Notes under the pieces: generated by a model | Told to the model about the DNA's origin: nothing | What the model saw: only the letters and a program-made list of their open reading frames with translations | The model's database searches: none | Shown: in pieces, positions 44,802 to 53,632 of the stretch | How the letters are laid out: the number at the start of each line of letters is the position of its first letter | Position numbering within the stretch: the first letter of the stretch is position 1 | Translations under genes and position numbers: made by a program | From: Microcosmobacter sp040493455 | GTDB lineage: Bacteria; Bacteroidota; Bacteroidia; Flavobacteriales; Flavobacteriaceae | Length of the DNA: 64,000 nt | NCBI RefSeq assembly: GCF_040493455.1 | Contig: NZ_JANFDA010000007.1 | Location: forward strand, 1 to 64,000 | Direction: 5' to 3'

Positions 44802-44881
44802 CACTCATTTAAGAGCAGACTTGGTTGATCACGCTATTAATCAACCTGATATATATATATGTTGCTATTAAATAATGAGTG
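44802..44881. promoter_or_regulatory. Nested inverted repeats upstream of the giant gene
   Basis: GGTTGAT-N10-ATCAACC (44823-44846) is a perfect 7-bp dyad. Around it CACTCATT (44802-44809) and AATGAGTG (44874-44881) form an 8-bp inverted pair. They sit 40-115 bp upstream of the start. A weak -7-like box AATGTTTG lies between them and the start. Confidence 0.35.
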
Positions 44882-44979
44882 TAGGGAAAATCGTCTTACT
44901 AATTTACAAAAAAATAGTTTGAAGCACATAAGTCATGCTATAAAACTTAAATATTTGATAAATAGACGCTTAGTGTAAG

Positions 44980-45867
44980 TTAATTCTTATTAAGGTTGTG
45001 ATACTCTCTCGCTAAAAGTGTGTTTTTAAGTAACATTGCTATAGTCATAGGTCCCACTCCACCTGGTACTGGTGTGATGAAACTAGCTTTCTTACTTACA
45101 TTCTCAAAATCAACATCCCCAGTAATTATATAGCCCTTCGGAGAATCTTCGTTAGGCACTCTGGTAATCCCTACATCGATGATAACAACATCATCTTTAA
45201 CCATTTCTGCTTTGAGGAATCCAGGCACTCCAAGTGCAGTAATTATGATGTCTGCTTGTGATGTAATTTGAGTAATATTTTTAGTATGGCTATGTGTCAA
45301 TGTCACTGTTGAATTCCCTGGAAACCCTTTACGTCCCATTAATATACTCATTGGTCTACCAACGATATGTGAACGACCAATAACCACAGTGTGCTTTCCT
45401 TTGGTCTCCACACCATAACGGTCTAGTAATTCTAAAATACCAAAAGGTGTTGCCGGAATAAATGTTGACATGTCTAATGCCATTTTCCCAAAGTTGGTGG
45501 GATGGAATCCGTCGACATCTTTATCTGGGTGTACCGCCATCAATACTTTTTGGGTATTGATTTGTTTTGGCAACGGTAATTGTACTATGAAACCATCAAT
45601 CTCTGGGTCGTCATTTAACTCATGGATTTTATCTAATAACTCAACTTCGCTGGTCGTATTGGACAATTGTATTAAGGTAGATTCAAAGCCCACGCGTTCA
45701 CAGGCTCTAACCTTACTTCCAACATAGGTTAAACTTGCTCCATCGTTTCCTACAATAACGGCAGCTAGGTGTGGCACTTTTTCGCCATTAGCTTTCATTT
45801 CTTTTACGTGTTCAGCAATTTCATTTTTAATATCGTTGCTTATTTTCTTTCCGTCTAGAATTGTCAT
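44980..45867 (-). CDS. folD: Methylenetetrahydrofolate dehydrogenase / cyclohydrolase
   Basis: Bifunctional cytosolic enzyme that oxidises 5,10-methylene-THF to 10-formyl-THF. The 295 residues are standard. The cyclohydrolase/dehydrogenase site shows the Tyr-x3-Lys pattern in TYVGSKVRACE, with GFIVQLPLP and the NADP loop VIGRSHIVGRPMS. The closing TPVPGGVGPMTIAMLL signature is present. It follows ffh with a 59-bp gap holding the ffh terminator hairpin. Confidence 0.96.
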   Translation of the reverse strand: MTILDGKKISNDIKNEIAEHVKEMKANGEKVPHLAAVIVGNDGASLTYVGSKVRACERVGFESTLIQLSNTTSEVELLDKIHELNDDPEIDGFIVQLPLPKQINTQKVLMAVHPDKDVDGFHPTNFGKMALDMSTFIPATPFGILELLDRYGVETKGKHTVVIGRSHIVGRPMSILMGRKGFPGNSTVTLTHSHTKNITQITSQADIIITALGVPGFLKAEMVKDDVVIIDVGITRVPNEDSPKGYIITGDVDFENVSKKASFITPVPGGVGPMTIAMLLKNTLLAREYHNLNKN

Positions 45868-45911
45868 TGTAGTTGTATATTATGAGTTGTTAATAGTTTC
45901 GTTTTTAAACA

Positions 45912-45942
45912 AAAAAACATGAGTTGTTACCTCATGTTTTTC
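45912..45942 (-). terminator. Terminator overlapping the 3' end of ffh
   Basis: AAAAACATGAG and CTCATGTTTTT pair around a TTGTTAC loop. The first arm on the minus transcript lies in the last ffh codons and the stop codon is in the loop. Confidence 0.7.
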
Positions 45943-47255
45943 ATCATTTGCATCATACGTTTTCCGCCTCCGCCTTGCATCATCTTCATCATCTTGCTCA
46001 TTTGGTTGAATTGCTTCAGTAATTGATTCACTTCTTGCACCGAAGTTCCAGATCCTTTACCAATGCGTTTCTTTCTGCTTGCGTTTATTATGGACGGGTT
46101 TGCTCTTTCTTTTGGTGTCATAGAATGGATGATCGCCTCTATACCTTTGAATGCATCATCGTCAATATCGATATCCTTCATCATCTTTCCGGCTCCAGGG
46201 ATCATACCGATAAGGTCTTTCATGTTACCCATTTTCTTGATCTGCTGAATCTGCTTCAAGAAATCATCAAATCCAAACTGATTCTTTGCAATTTTCTTCT
46301 GAAGTTTTCTAGCCTCGGCTTCATCGAACTGCTCTTGAGCACGTTCTACAAGAGAAACAACGTCTCCCATACCAAGGATACGATCTGCCATACGTGAAGG
46401 ATAGAACACATCAATAGCTTCCATCTTTTCACCTGTACCAATAAACTTAATAGGCTTGTTTACAACCGATTTAATCGATATTGCGGCACCACCTCTGGTA
46501 TCACCATCTAATTTGGTAAGGATAACACCATCAAAATTAAGTACATCGTTAAAGGCTTTAGCTGTATTTACAGCATCCTGACCTGTCATAGAGTCTACAA
46601 CAAATAAGGTCTCCTGAGGATTTATAGCTTTATGAATGTTAGAAATTTCATTCATCATTGCCTCATCTACAGCCAAACGACCAGCGGTATCTATGATAAC
46701 AACATTATGACCATTTGCTTTTGCATGAGCAATACCAGCTTGAGAAATTGCTACTGGGTCGTTATTGCCTCTGTCGCTAAACACCTCTACACCGATTTGA
46801 TCTCCTACAACATGCAATTGATCAATTGCAGCAGGGCGATAAACATCACAGGCTACAAGTAATGGTTTTTTGGTTTTCTTGTTTTTTAAGTAATTGGCTA
46901 ATTTCCCAGAAAATGTTGTTTTACCAGAACCTTGTAAACCAGACATTAAAATTACACTTGGAGTGGCTGATAGATTAATCCCTTCAGCATCACCTCCCAT
47001 AAGTTCGGTCAATTCATCCTTAACAATCTTAACCATTAATTGACCTGGCTGTAAGGTTGTTAACACATCTTGTCCAAGTGCTTTTTCTTTTACTTTATTG
47101 GTAAATTCTTTTGCTATCTTGAAATTGACATCGGCATCTAAAAGCGCTCTACGTACTTCTTTCAAAGTCTCTGCAACATTAACTTCTGTAATACTGCCGT
47201 GGCCTTTGAGGACGTGTAGGGCTTTATCTAACTTTTCACTTAAATTATTGAACAT
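45927..47255 (-). CDS. ffh: Signal recognition particle protein Ffh
   Basis: GTPase that binds signal sequences of nascent membrane proteins with 4.5S RNA and delivers them to FtsY. At 442 residues it has the NG domain (LQGSGKTTFSGKLA, DTAGR, TKLDGD) and the Met-rich M domain ending GGGGKRMMQMMKNMR. Start ATG lies 26 bp after a TAAATTTG box. The 4.5S RNA gene is not in the window. Confidence 0.97.
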   Translation of the reverse strand: MFNNLSEKLDKALHVLKGHGSITEVNVAETLKEVRRALLDADVNFKIAKEFTNKVKEKALGQDVLTTLQPGQLMVKIVKDELTELMGGDAEGINLSATPSVILMSGLQGSGKTTFSGKLANYLKNKKTKKPLLVACDVYRPAAIDQLHVVGDQIGVEVFSDRGNNDPVAISQAGIAHAKANGHNVVIIDTAGRLAVDEAMMNEISNIHKAINPQETLFVVDSMTGQDAVNTAKAFNDVLNFDGVILTKLDGDTRGGAAISIKSVVNKPIKFIGTGEKMEAIDVFYPSRMADRILGMGDVVSLVERAQEQFDEAEARKLQKKIAKNQFGFDDFLKQIQQIKKMGNMKDLIGMIPGAGKMMKDIDIDDDAFKGIEAIIHSMTPKERANPSIINASRKKRIGKGSGTSVQEVNQLLKQFNQMSKMMKMMQGGGGKRMMQMMKNMR

Positions 47256-47280
47256 AGTTCTCTGTCTATTTTAAAAGACG

Positions 47281-47288
47281 CAAATTTA
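47281..47288 (-). promoter_or_regulatory. ffh promoter, -7 box TAAATTTG
   Basis: TAAATTTG on the minus strand fits TAnnTTTG, 26 bp before the ffh ATG. Confidence 0.5.
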
Positions 47289-47330
47289 AGGATTTGATAC
47301 GTATTTATAAAGCTTGAAGGCCTATAAAAT

Positions 47331-47362
47331 AAAAAAGGGTTGCTATGGCATGCAACCCTTAA
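47331..47362 (-). terminator. Terminator of the acidic lipoprotein gene
   Basis: AAGGGTTGC (47335-47343) and GCAACCCTT (47352-47360) form a 9-bp stem followed on the minus transcript by a U-run, 44 bp past the stop at 47406. Confidence 0.85.
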
Positions 47363-47405
47363 TTATTAACTTAAAACTTAAGTTTAGCGGTTATCGTTCA
47401 ATGGA

Positions 47406-49715
47406 TTAATCGCATGTACGTTCTAGCACAATGAAATCTTCATTATTTGCCAAAGACACAAGCTCTAATCTATCCTCCTGGCATTCTACAACCAACCATT
47501 CTCCTGTAATGGCTTGAATGTTTGGACCAGCTATATTATATAGTATTAAAACAACACCATCGCTGATTTGAGATGTAGACCAGCTGGCATCTATATTCAT
47601 TCCTTCGCCCTCTATAAGCAAGGCTTGATCTGGTTCGAAAACTAGGTAAAAACTCAATAAGTTATTGCTACCATTGTAATTAGCAACTTGCCACCAACAT
47701 TCTAACAAGTATTCGTCTACTTGTTGTTCTGTACAGCCTTCGTAACAACTTTCAACAACTAAATCGTGCGAAAATATTTCAAACACTGATGGGTTGCCAG
47801 CTAATGATACTCTTGAGTAAATAGTTTGAGGATTAACTGTATTTACAAATGGGTTAGTAAGCGGGTTCATCTCATTCTCCGCATCATCTATTGTTAAGTA
47901 GAAATTGTATTCTACATTGTCGAACGGACAGTTAGAGAATATTAATTCTAGGTCAAAAACACCAAAACCATCAGTAGTACCATCATCTTCATCACATACT
48001 GAAAGCCCATAGTTACCGAAACATTCTAAAGGATTGCCATTATCTTCAGCACATTCTAGCACTAATATATCCTGACCTTGTTTTAAAACAATACCTTCTT
48101 CTCCACAATCAATAACTAACCATGTTCCATTAAAATCTCCCAATCCTTCTACTGTAATTAGTATATAAACATTACCGCCGTCTGAGAAGATATCCCAAAC
48201 TCCATTGTACGGCAGATCTCCTTCGTATAATGTAAAGAATGTATTATCATCATTGAACATGAATGTTGTAAAGGATGGCGTCCATTCGTTTAATGTCGGC
48301 ACTTGAGCGCAACTCACCAGTTGCTCCCTGACTTCGCCTTGTTCACAATCTGAAGTTTCTTCACAATCGCGTTCAAAAACCAAGTAATTATCATCATCAA
48401 TTAATTTGATTCGATCTTCATCACATTCATACACTTCCCATGTCAAAGAAATGACATCATAAGGATCTTGGATTTCTAAGGTTACAAATACACCTTCGTC
48501 AGTTAGTGATACTTCCCAATAGCCAACTATTTCATAATCGGTTTCAGGATTGCTAACTATGACTTCTCCATTTGGATAGAAATAGAATTGATCTCCAATA
48601 ACATTATCAAATAGATTTGTACCTGCATACCAATGACACTCTTGCAAGTACATTGCTACTTCTTGAGCAGAACAATCTACTTCATTATCGTCATCGCATT
48701 CTAATTCTAAAGTATTTTCGCCGTTAGTAAATTTCAGCTCTTCATCATCACAGTCTAGCAACTGCCATGTAGCGTTTAATAATGTAAAGGTTTGTAGTCC
48801 AGCAATTACGAGTACAGGACCTTCATCAGACTCAATGATATCCCATTCTCCAACATCCGTTACAGCTGGATCACCATTTACGATCACCTCTCCACTTTGA
48901 GTGAAATTAACATGGTTAACATCTTCAATTTCGTTGTTTGCATTATAAATATCTGCTTCAAAATAGCATGACAGCAGTATTTCTTCTAATCCTTCAGGTG
49001 TTATGTCACATTCATTAATATCTTCACAATCTTCTTCTGCTGCTTCAATAGCTTCAACTAATTCGGTATTATTACTTACTTCAATAGTTTCACCATTTGC
49101 ATAGACAAGAGTTACAGGATAATTGAGACTGGCTAATACTACGCCATTGTCTTCATCATCTAAACTTTCCAAGAATTCATACAATGCTTCGTCATCTTCT
49201 ATGACTACTGTATCTACAATATCGAACTCTGTATTGAATATTGAAAATGATATAGGATATTGAAAATCTATACATTCAATAACATCTGGTTCATCAGTAC
49301 ATTCATCTATAAATGCTTCAAGATCATCCAAATTTTCAATCGTTACTTGGGTATAATCGTTTAAGATAACTGTGATTGGAAATAAAAATTCTAGGATATC
49401 TTCATCGTTATCAAATTCCTCAAAAATCTCTTCAATAAGTGCAAGATCTTCTAAAGTTTCAATAGTAATTGTAATTCCGTTTGCAATAATGGTAACTGGT
49501 AAGTTTACAGAGATACAGCTAGAATTATCTAGTATATTATCTGCGCCTCCATAATTGGCAGAGGCATACGCCATAACTGTTGCAATTTGAGAATCTGGGG
49601 CAATTGTTTCCTGAGTTTGGGTCTCAGTAGTTTCTGTAGCTTCATCTTGACAAGATGTAAACACTAATAGGGCAAAAAAGGCAATTAGTGATAAAAGCTT
49701 TGGGGTAGGTTTCAT
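47406..49715 (-). CDS. Large acidic Cys-repeat lipoprotein, divergent from the ECF sigma operon
   Basis: From ATG at 49715 the protein has 769 residues with a lipoprotein signal (lipobox VFTSC). The longer frame to 49805 would run through the promoter and is rejected. Next come four short repeats of the type YPVTLxxxNGxxIxI (about 50-220). Then there are four Cys-bounded barrel-like repeats of about 95 residues, each with a GxWxxxxxDxG strand and ending LxLECxxD. A repeat with NTVNPQTIYSRV is inserted before the last of them. That insert resembles the repeats of the 1-2818 surface protein. Very acidic. An ECF-type promoter (49743-49773) links it to the sigma operon. Function unknown; a surface ligand-binding or sensing role is inferred. 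Confidence 0.82.
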   Translation of the reverse strand: MKPTPKLLSLIAFFALLVFTSCQDEATETTETQTQETIAPDSQIATVMAYASANYGGADNILDNSSCISVNLPVTIIANGITITIETLEDLALIEEIFEEFDNDEDILEFLFPITVILNDYTQVTIENLDDLEAFIDECTDEPDVIECIDFQYPISFSIFNTEFDIVDTVVIEDDEALYEFLESLDDEDNGVVLASLNYPVTLVYANGETIEVSNNTELVEAIEAAEEDCEDINECDITPEGLEEILLSCYFEADIYNANNEIEDVNHVNFTQSGEVIVNGDPAVTDVGEWDIIESDEGPVLVIAGLQTFTLLNATWQLLDCDDEELKFTNGENTLELECDDDNEVDCSAQEVAMYLQECHWYAGTNLFDNVIGDQFYFYPNGEVIVSNPETDYEIVGYWEVSLTDEGVFVTLEIQDPYDVISLTWEVYECDEDRIKLIDDDNYLVFERDCEETSDCEQGEVREQLVSCAQVPTLNEWTPSFTTFMFNDDNTFFTLYEGDLPYNGVWDIFSDGGNVYILITVEGLGDFNGTWLVIDCGEEGIVLKQGQDILVLECAEDNGNPLECFGNYGLSVCDEDDGTTDGFGVFDLELIFSNCPFDNVEYNFYLTIDDAENEMNPLTNPFVNTVNPQTIYSRVSLAGNPSVFEIFSHDLVVESCYEGCTEQQVDEYLLECWWQVANYNGSNNLLSFYLVFEPDQALLIEGEGMNIDASWSTSQISDGVVLILYNIAGPNIQAITGEWLVVECQEDRLELVSLANNEDFIVLERTCD

Positions 49716-49742
49716 AGCTTCAATTTTAAAGTTGTTTTTATC

Positions 49743-49773
49743 ATAAAACATCTCATTCTTTGTTTTTCCTACC
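49743..49773 (-). promoter_or_regulatory. ECF-type promoter copy 2 (GGTAGGAAAA-N13-TGTTTTAT)
   Basis: On the minus strand GGTAGGAAAA (49773-49764) is followed after 13 nt by TGTTTTAT (49750-49743), 28 bp before the lipoprotein ATG. Its first box is identical over 10 bases to that of the fecR promoter. Confidence 0.65.
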
Positions 49774-49812
49774 ATCAATTTTATTTTTAATTTAGCCGAC
49801 AACAACCTCTCA

Positions 49813-50328
49813 ATGCCAAAAGATCTTCATAATAATATTTGTGATAAAAGCCTTTTTGAAGCCTTTTTTAAAAAGCATGCAAAGGATCTTCATGATTTCT
49901 TGTATTATAAGTTTGGCGCTGATCTCAACCCAAAGGATAAAGTGCAAGATGCCTTTATAAAGTTGTGGCAAAACTGCGGAAAAGTACCACCAAATAAGGC
50001 TAAAAGTTTTTTGTTCACCACTGCTAATAATTTAATGCTAAATGAGGTTGCTCATCAAAAAGTGGTACTGAGACATCAAAAAAGTCAGCCCAAATCTATA
50101 ACGCATGAGTCTCCTGAGTATGCATTGCGAGAAAAGGAATTCAAACAAAAATTAGACACGGCAATTGCCAATTTAACCGAAGCACAACGCGTTGCTTTTC
50201 TTTTGAATAGGGTTGAAGGAAAACGCTTTAAAGAGATAGCTGAAATCCTTAATATTTCTACAAAAGCGGTTGAAAAACGCATCTATGGTGCATTAAAAAA
50301 ATTGCGTGAAGACATTGAAGGTTTATAA
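49813..50328 (+). CDS. ECF-type RNA polymerase sigma factor
   Basis: A 171-residue sigma-70-family factor of the extracytoplasmic type. Region 2 lies at about 12-80 (FFKKHAKDLHDFLYYKFG, VQDAFIKLWQN, KSFLFTTANNL). Region 4 lies at about 115-168 (LTEAQRVAFLLNRVEGKRFKEIAEIL, TKAVEKRIYGALKKL). Next come fecR and a TonB receptor, the standard cell-surface signalling trio. Its upstream gap does not contain the GGTAGGA/TGTT motif on the plus strand, so it seems not to be directly self-driven. Confidence 0.93.
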   Translation: MPKDLHNNICDKSLFEAFFKKHAKDLHDFLYYKFGADLNPKDKVQDAFIKLWQNCGKVPPNKAKSFLFTTANNLMLNEVAHQKVVLRHQKSQPKSITHESPEYALREKEFKQKLDTAIANLTEAQRVAFLLNRVEGKRFKEIAEILNISTKAVEKRIYGALKKLREDIEGL

Positions 50329-50353
50329 TATGAAAAAAAATAATCTCGAAAGG

Positions 50354-50384
50354 GGTAGGAAAATAAGCAACTTAACTGTTATAT
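50354..50384 (+). promoter_or_regulatory. ECF-type promoter copy 3 (GGTAGGAAAA-N13-TGTTATAT)
   Basis: GGTAGGAAAA (50354-50363) and TGTTATAT (50377-50384) separated by 13 nt, 16 bp before the fecR ATG and after the sigma gene stop. Drives fecR, the TonB receptor and probably the PagL-like gene. Confidence 0.65.
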
Positions 50385-50400
50385 AGGTGATAATACAATC

Positions 50401-51306
50401 ATGAACAGAGAAGACCTCATACAAAAATGGTTAGATAATAACCTCAATGCCAATGAACTTGAAGCTTTCAAGCAGCTTGAAGATTATGATGCATTGATGA
50501 AATTATCTAACGGATTGGCAGAGTTCAAGGCTCCAGAGTATAACACTTCTGAAGAGTTGGATATTGTATTATCTAAACTCGATACAGAAAATTCGACTAA
50601 ATCAATAAACTTCTTTAAGCCTCTTATGAGGATTGCAGCAGTTTTAGTAATCTGTTTTAGTGCTTACTATTACACGACAACTTTAGACACTAAAATCAAC
50701 ACTGACATTGCTCAAAAGACTTCTGTCTTTTTACCAGATCAATCCGAGGTACAACTAAATGCTGAGTCTAGTATGACTTATAATGAGAATGATTGGGATG
50801 AAGAACGATCATTACTTCTAGAAGGTGAAGCATTTTTTAAAGTTGCCAAAGGTGAGACATTTAGTGTTAACACGAGTGCTGGTATTGTAAGTGTTCTTGG
50901 TACAGAATTTAATGTAAGACAACGTAATAATATTTTTGAAGTTATCTGTTATGAAGGGTTGGTTGCTGTTACATACGACAACGAGAAAACCAAATTATAT
51001 CCTGGAGATACATTTCTAATAGTAAATGGGAAACGAATTGTTAATGAAAAAGAAAACAATCAGCAACCTACCTGGATAACAAACGAAAGCTCCTTTAGAA
51101 GTATTCCTTTTAGTGAAGTTATTGCGGAATTAGAACGACAATATGATGTTTCTGTGGCCTTTGACCAAAGTCTTATAGACGCAGAATTATTATTTACTGG
51201 ACGTTTTACGCATAATAATCTTGATATTGCCTTAAAATCTATCACATTACCACTAAATTTGGGTTATCAAAAAACAGATAACAGCATTATCCTAACACGT
51301 GGTTAA
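50401..51306 (+). CDS. FecR-type anti-sigma factor
   Basis: A 301-residue regulator that spans the inner membrane. Residues 1-70 are cytosolic with a short sigma-binding stretch (QKWLDNNLNANELEAF). One membrane segment lies at about 78-96, followed by the FecR domain (VFLPDQSEVQLNAES, LLLEGEAFFKV, VLGTEFNVR) and a C-terminal DUF4974 domain (FSEVIAELERQYDVSVAF) similar in fold to the STN domain of the receptor. It overlaps the receptor gene by 8 bp. The pair transmits receptor occupancy to the sigma factor. Confidence 0.92.
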   Translation: MNREDLIQKWLDNNLNANELEAFKQLEDYDALMKLSNGLAEFKAPEYNTSEELDIVLSKLDTENSTKSINFFKPLMRIAAVLVICFSAYYYTTTLDTKINTDIAQKTSVFLPDQSEVQLNAESSMTYNENDWDEERSLLLEGEAFFKVAKGETFSVNTSAGIVSVLGTEFNVRQRNNIFEVICYEGLVAVTYDNEKTKLYPGDTFLIVNGKRIVNEKENNQQPTWITNESSFRSIPFSEVIAELERQYDVSVAFDQSLIDAELLFTGRFTHNNLDIALKSITLPLNLGYQKTDNSIILTRG

Positions 51307-53602
51307 GAGATTATGTCTTTTTCTACTCATTCTTTTTTATTTAGGTCTTGGCAATAGTGTTGCCCAAGATACTACTAAGACAGTATTCCCATTATCTAAA
51401 GTGCTAGAACTCATAGAGATTCGTTACAACGTAAGCTTTTCTTATGCAGATGATCAGATAGATAATATTACTATTGAAGCACCAGACAGCAACTTTTCTC
51501 TAGAAGAAGCTATAAGATTTCTTAGGGATAAAACCGACCTTCAGTTTACAATACTAAATGATCGTTTTATTGCTATTAGAGGTAGATCTGATGATGGTTC
51601 ATTTAAAATACAAAGTCTGGAGGAAGTTGTAATCACTAACTATTTAACCACTGGAATATCAAAGAAGCTCACTAATACAATTACGATAGAACCTCAAAAA
51701 TTTGGGATCTTACCAGGACTTCTAGAACCAGATGTACTACAGACCATACAGGCTTTACCTGGTGTTCTGAGTGTAGATGAACTTACTTCAAACATCAACA
51801 TACGAGGTGGCACACATGATGAGAACTTAATTCTTTGGGATGGCATTAAGATGTACCAATCTGGTCACTTCTTCGGAATGATCTCTGCATTCAACCCATA
51901 TCTTACTAAGAAAATAGATGTTGCAAAAAATGGAACTAGTGTCTACTATGGTGATGGCGTTTCTGGAGTCATAGACATGCAGAACAGTAACGAGTTGGAT
52001 CAAACTTTTGGAGCCGGACTTGGCATTAATCTGATTAATGCTGATGGTTACATCAAAATACCGCTTTCAAAAAAAATAGAAATGCAGCTCTCGGCACGCA
52101 AATCGATAACAGACATTGTCAACTCTCCAACCTATGATCAATATTTTGAGCGCATTTTTGAGGATTCAAACTTTAACAACAATAGTGGATCAGTCTTATC
52201 GAATTCTGAACGCTTTAACTTCTATGATACTAGTGCAAAATTGCTTTATGATATCTCCAAAACTGATCAGCTTCGTGTGAATTTCATTTCCATCTTTAAC
52301 GATTTGAATTATAGTGAAACCTCACTAGCCAATTCCGTATCTCAAGAGTCGGATAGTGATTTGACTCAATCTAGTTTGGCCTTTGGTGCCAAGTACTCTA
52401 AATATTGGAATAAATCCTTCAGAACTTCATTACAGGTTTATTATTCCACATATGATTTGAAAGGTATTAATCTCGATCTCAGTAATAGTCAACGTCTTTT
52501 ACAAGAAAATGAAGTTGAAGATTTGGGTGTTCGTTTTAATATGACTAGAGCTCTTGATGAGCGCCTCAATATCTCCGCTGGATATCAATTTAATGAAGTT
52601 GGTGTTAGCAATCTGGAAGTCGTCAACTTACCAAACTTTAGGAGTCTATCGAAAGATTTTACCAGGACTCACGCTATTTATGGTGAAGCAGAATTTACTT
52701 CAAAAAATAAAACAACTTATGCCCGAATTGGTTTGAGAACCAACTTTATTGAACAGTTCTCACTATTCTATACGGAACCTCGTTTGGCTTTTAGTCAGAA
52801 ATTAAATGACTCCTGGCGAATGGAAATTTTGGGAGAATTCAAAAGTCAATCCATTAGTCAGGTTATTGATCTACAACAAGATTTCTTAGGTATAGAGAAG
52901 CGTCGATGGTTACAATCTAATGGTGAAGAAATTCCTCTAATAGAAAGTCAACAATTTTCTGTTGGATTGCATTACAATAAAAAGAAGCTATTGATAAGTG
53001 TAGAGCCTTTTATAAAAAACGTCGATGGTATTAGTACCAGAAGTCAAGGATTTCAGAACCAATTTCAGTTTGTTACAGCATCAGGAAAGTATCAAGTTGC
53101 CGGTATCGATGTTTTAGTTAATAAGCAATTTCAGAACTTTAGTACATGGTTGAGCTATTCTTACAGTAAAAATGAATACGAGTTTGAAGATTTAAACGAT
53201 GCCATTCCCTTCCCTAACAATAATGACATAAGACATTCTGCTACATTTGCTGGCACTTATAATTATGACAACTTAAAGATAGCGCTTGGTGTTAATTGGC
53301 ATTCCGGAAAACCAGTAACGCCTCCCTTAGCTTCAAATCCAAATATTGGCACTTTGATTAATTATGATGAACCTAATAGTGAAAGTCTTTCAGATTATCT
53401 AAGAACTGATTTATCTGCAACTTATAGTTTCAAAATGAACAAGAATATAGATGCTCTAGCTGGTGTTTCTATTTTGAATCTTTTTGACAGAGAGAATATC
53501 ATCAATAGGTATTATACTGTAAACAGTGATGATGAGGTTATTCCTATCGAAAACCAATCTTTAGGATTTACACCCAACATCAATTTTAGAGTAAGATTTT
53601 AA
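51299..53602 (+). CDS. TonB-dependent outer-membrane receptor with STN signalling domain
   Basis: A 767-residue receptor starting with GTG at 51299 inside the end of fecR. A signal peptide (cleavage near SVAQ, residue 23) is followed by an STN-type domain (about 30-97) that would contact FecR, a plug domain (about 110-230, with GVLSVDELTSNINIRGG) and a beta-barrel ending in F. The carboxypeptidase-like regulatory domain common in SusC-type receptors is absent, and no SusD partner is adjacent. It takes up an unknown ligand in a TonB-driven way. Confidence 0.92.
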   Translation: MVKRLCLFLLILFYLGLGNSVAQDTTKTVFPLSKVLELIEIRYNVSFSYADDQIDNITIEAPDSNFSLEEAIRFLRDKTDLQFTILNDRFIAIRGRSDDGSFKIQSLEEVVITNYLTTGISKKLTNTITIEPQKFGILPGLLEPDVLQTIQALPGVLSVDELTSNINIRGGTHDENLILWDGIKMYQSGHFFGMISAFNPYLTKKIDVAKNGTSVYYGDGVSGVIDMQNSNELDQTFGAGLGINLINADGYIKIPLSKKIEMQLSARKSITDIVNSPTYDQYFERIFEDSNFNNNSGSVLSNSERFNFYDTSAKLLYDISKTDQLRVNFISIFNDLNYSETSLANSVSQESDSDLTQSSLAFGAKYSKYWNKSFRTSLQVYYSTYDLKGINLDLSNSQRLLQENEVEDLGVRFNMTRALDERLNISAGYQFNEVGVSNLEVVNLPNFRSLSKDFTRTHAIYGEAEFTSKNKTTYARIGLRTNFIEQFSLFYTEPRLAFSQKLNDSWRMEILGEFKSQSISQVIDLQQDFLGIEKRRWLQSNGEEIPLIESQQFSVGLHYNKKKLLISVEPFIKNVDGISTRSQGFQNQFQFVTASGKYQVAGIDVLVNKQFQNFSTWLSYSYSKNEYEFEDLNDAIPFPNNNDIRHSATFAGTYNYDNLKIALGVNWHSGKPVTPPLASNPNIGTLINYDEPNSESLSDYLRTDLSATYSFKMNKNIDALAGVSILNLFDRENIINRYYTVNSDDEVIPIENQSLGFTPNINFRVRF

Positions 53603-53632
53603 TCTTATATTTGGGAAACGCATTTTACAGAT

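Noticed and set aside
44766..44979. Possible small RNA or tRNA in the gap before the giant gene
   Set aside because: The inverted repeats do not form a tRNA cloverleaf and there is no terminator-like end with a promoter of its own.
47406..49805. Longer reading frame of the acidic lipoprotein starting at 49805
   Set aside because: It would place 30 residues before the lipoprotein signal and run through the ECF-type promoter; ATG 49715 is better.
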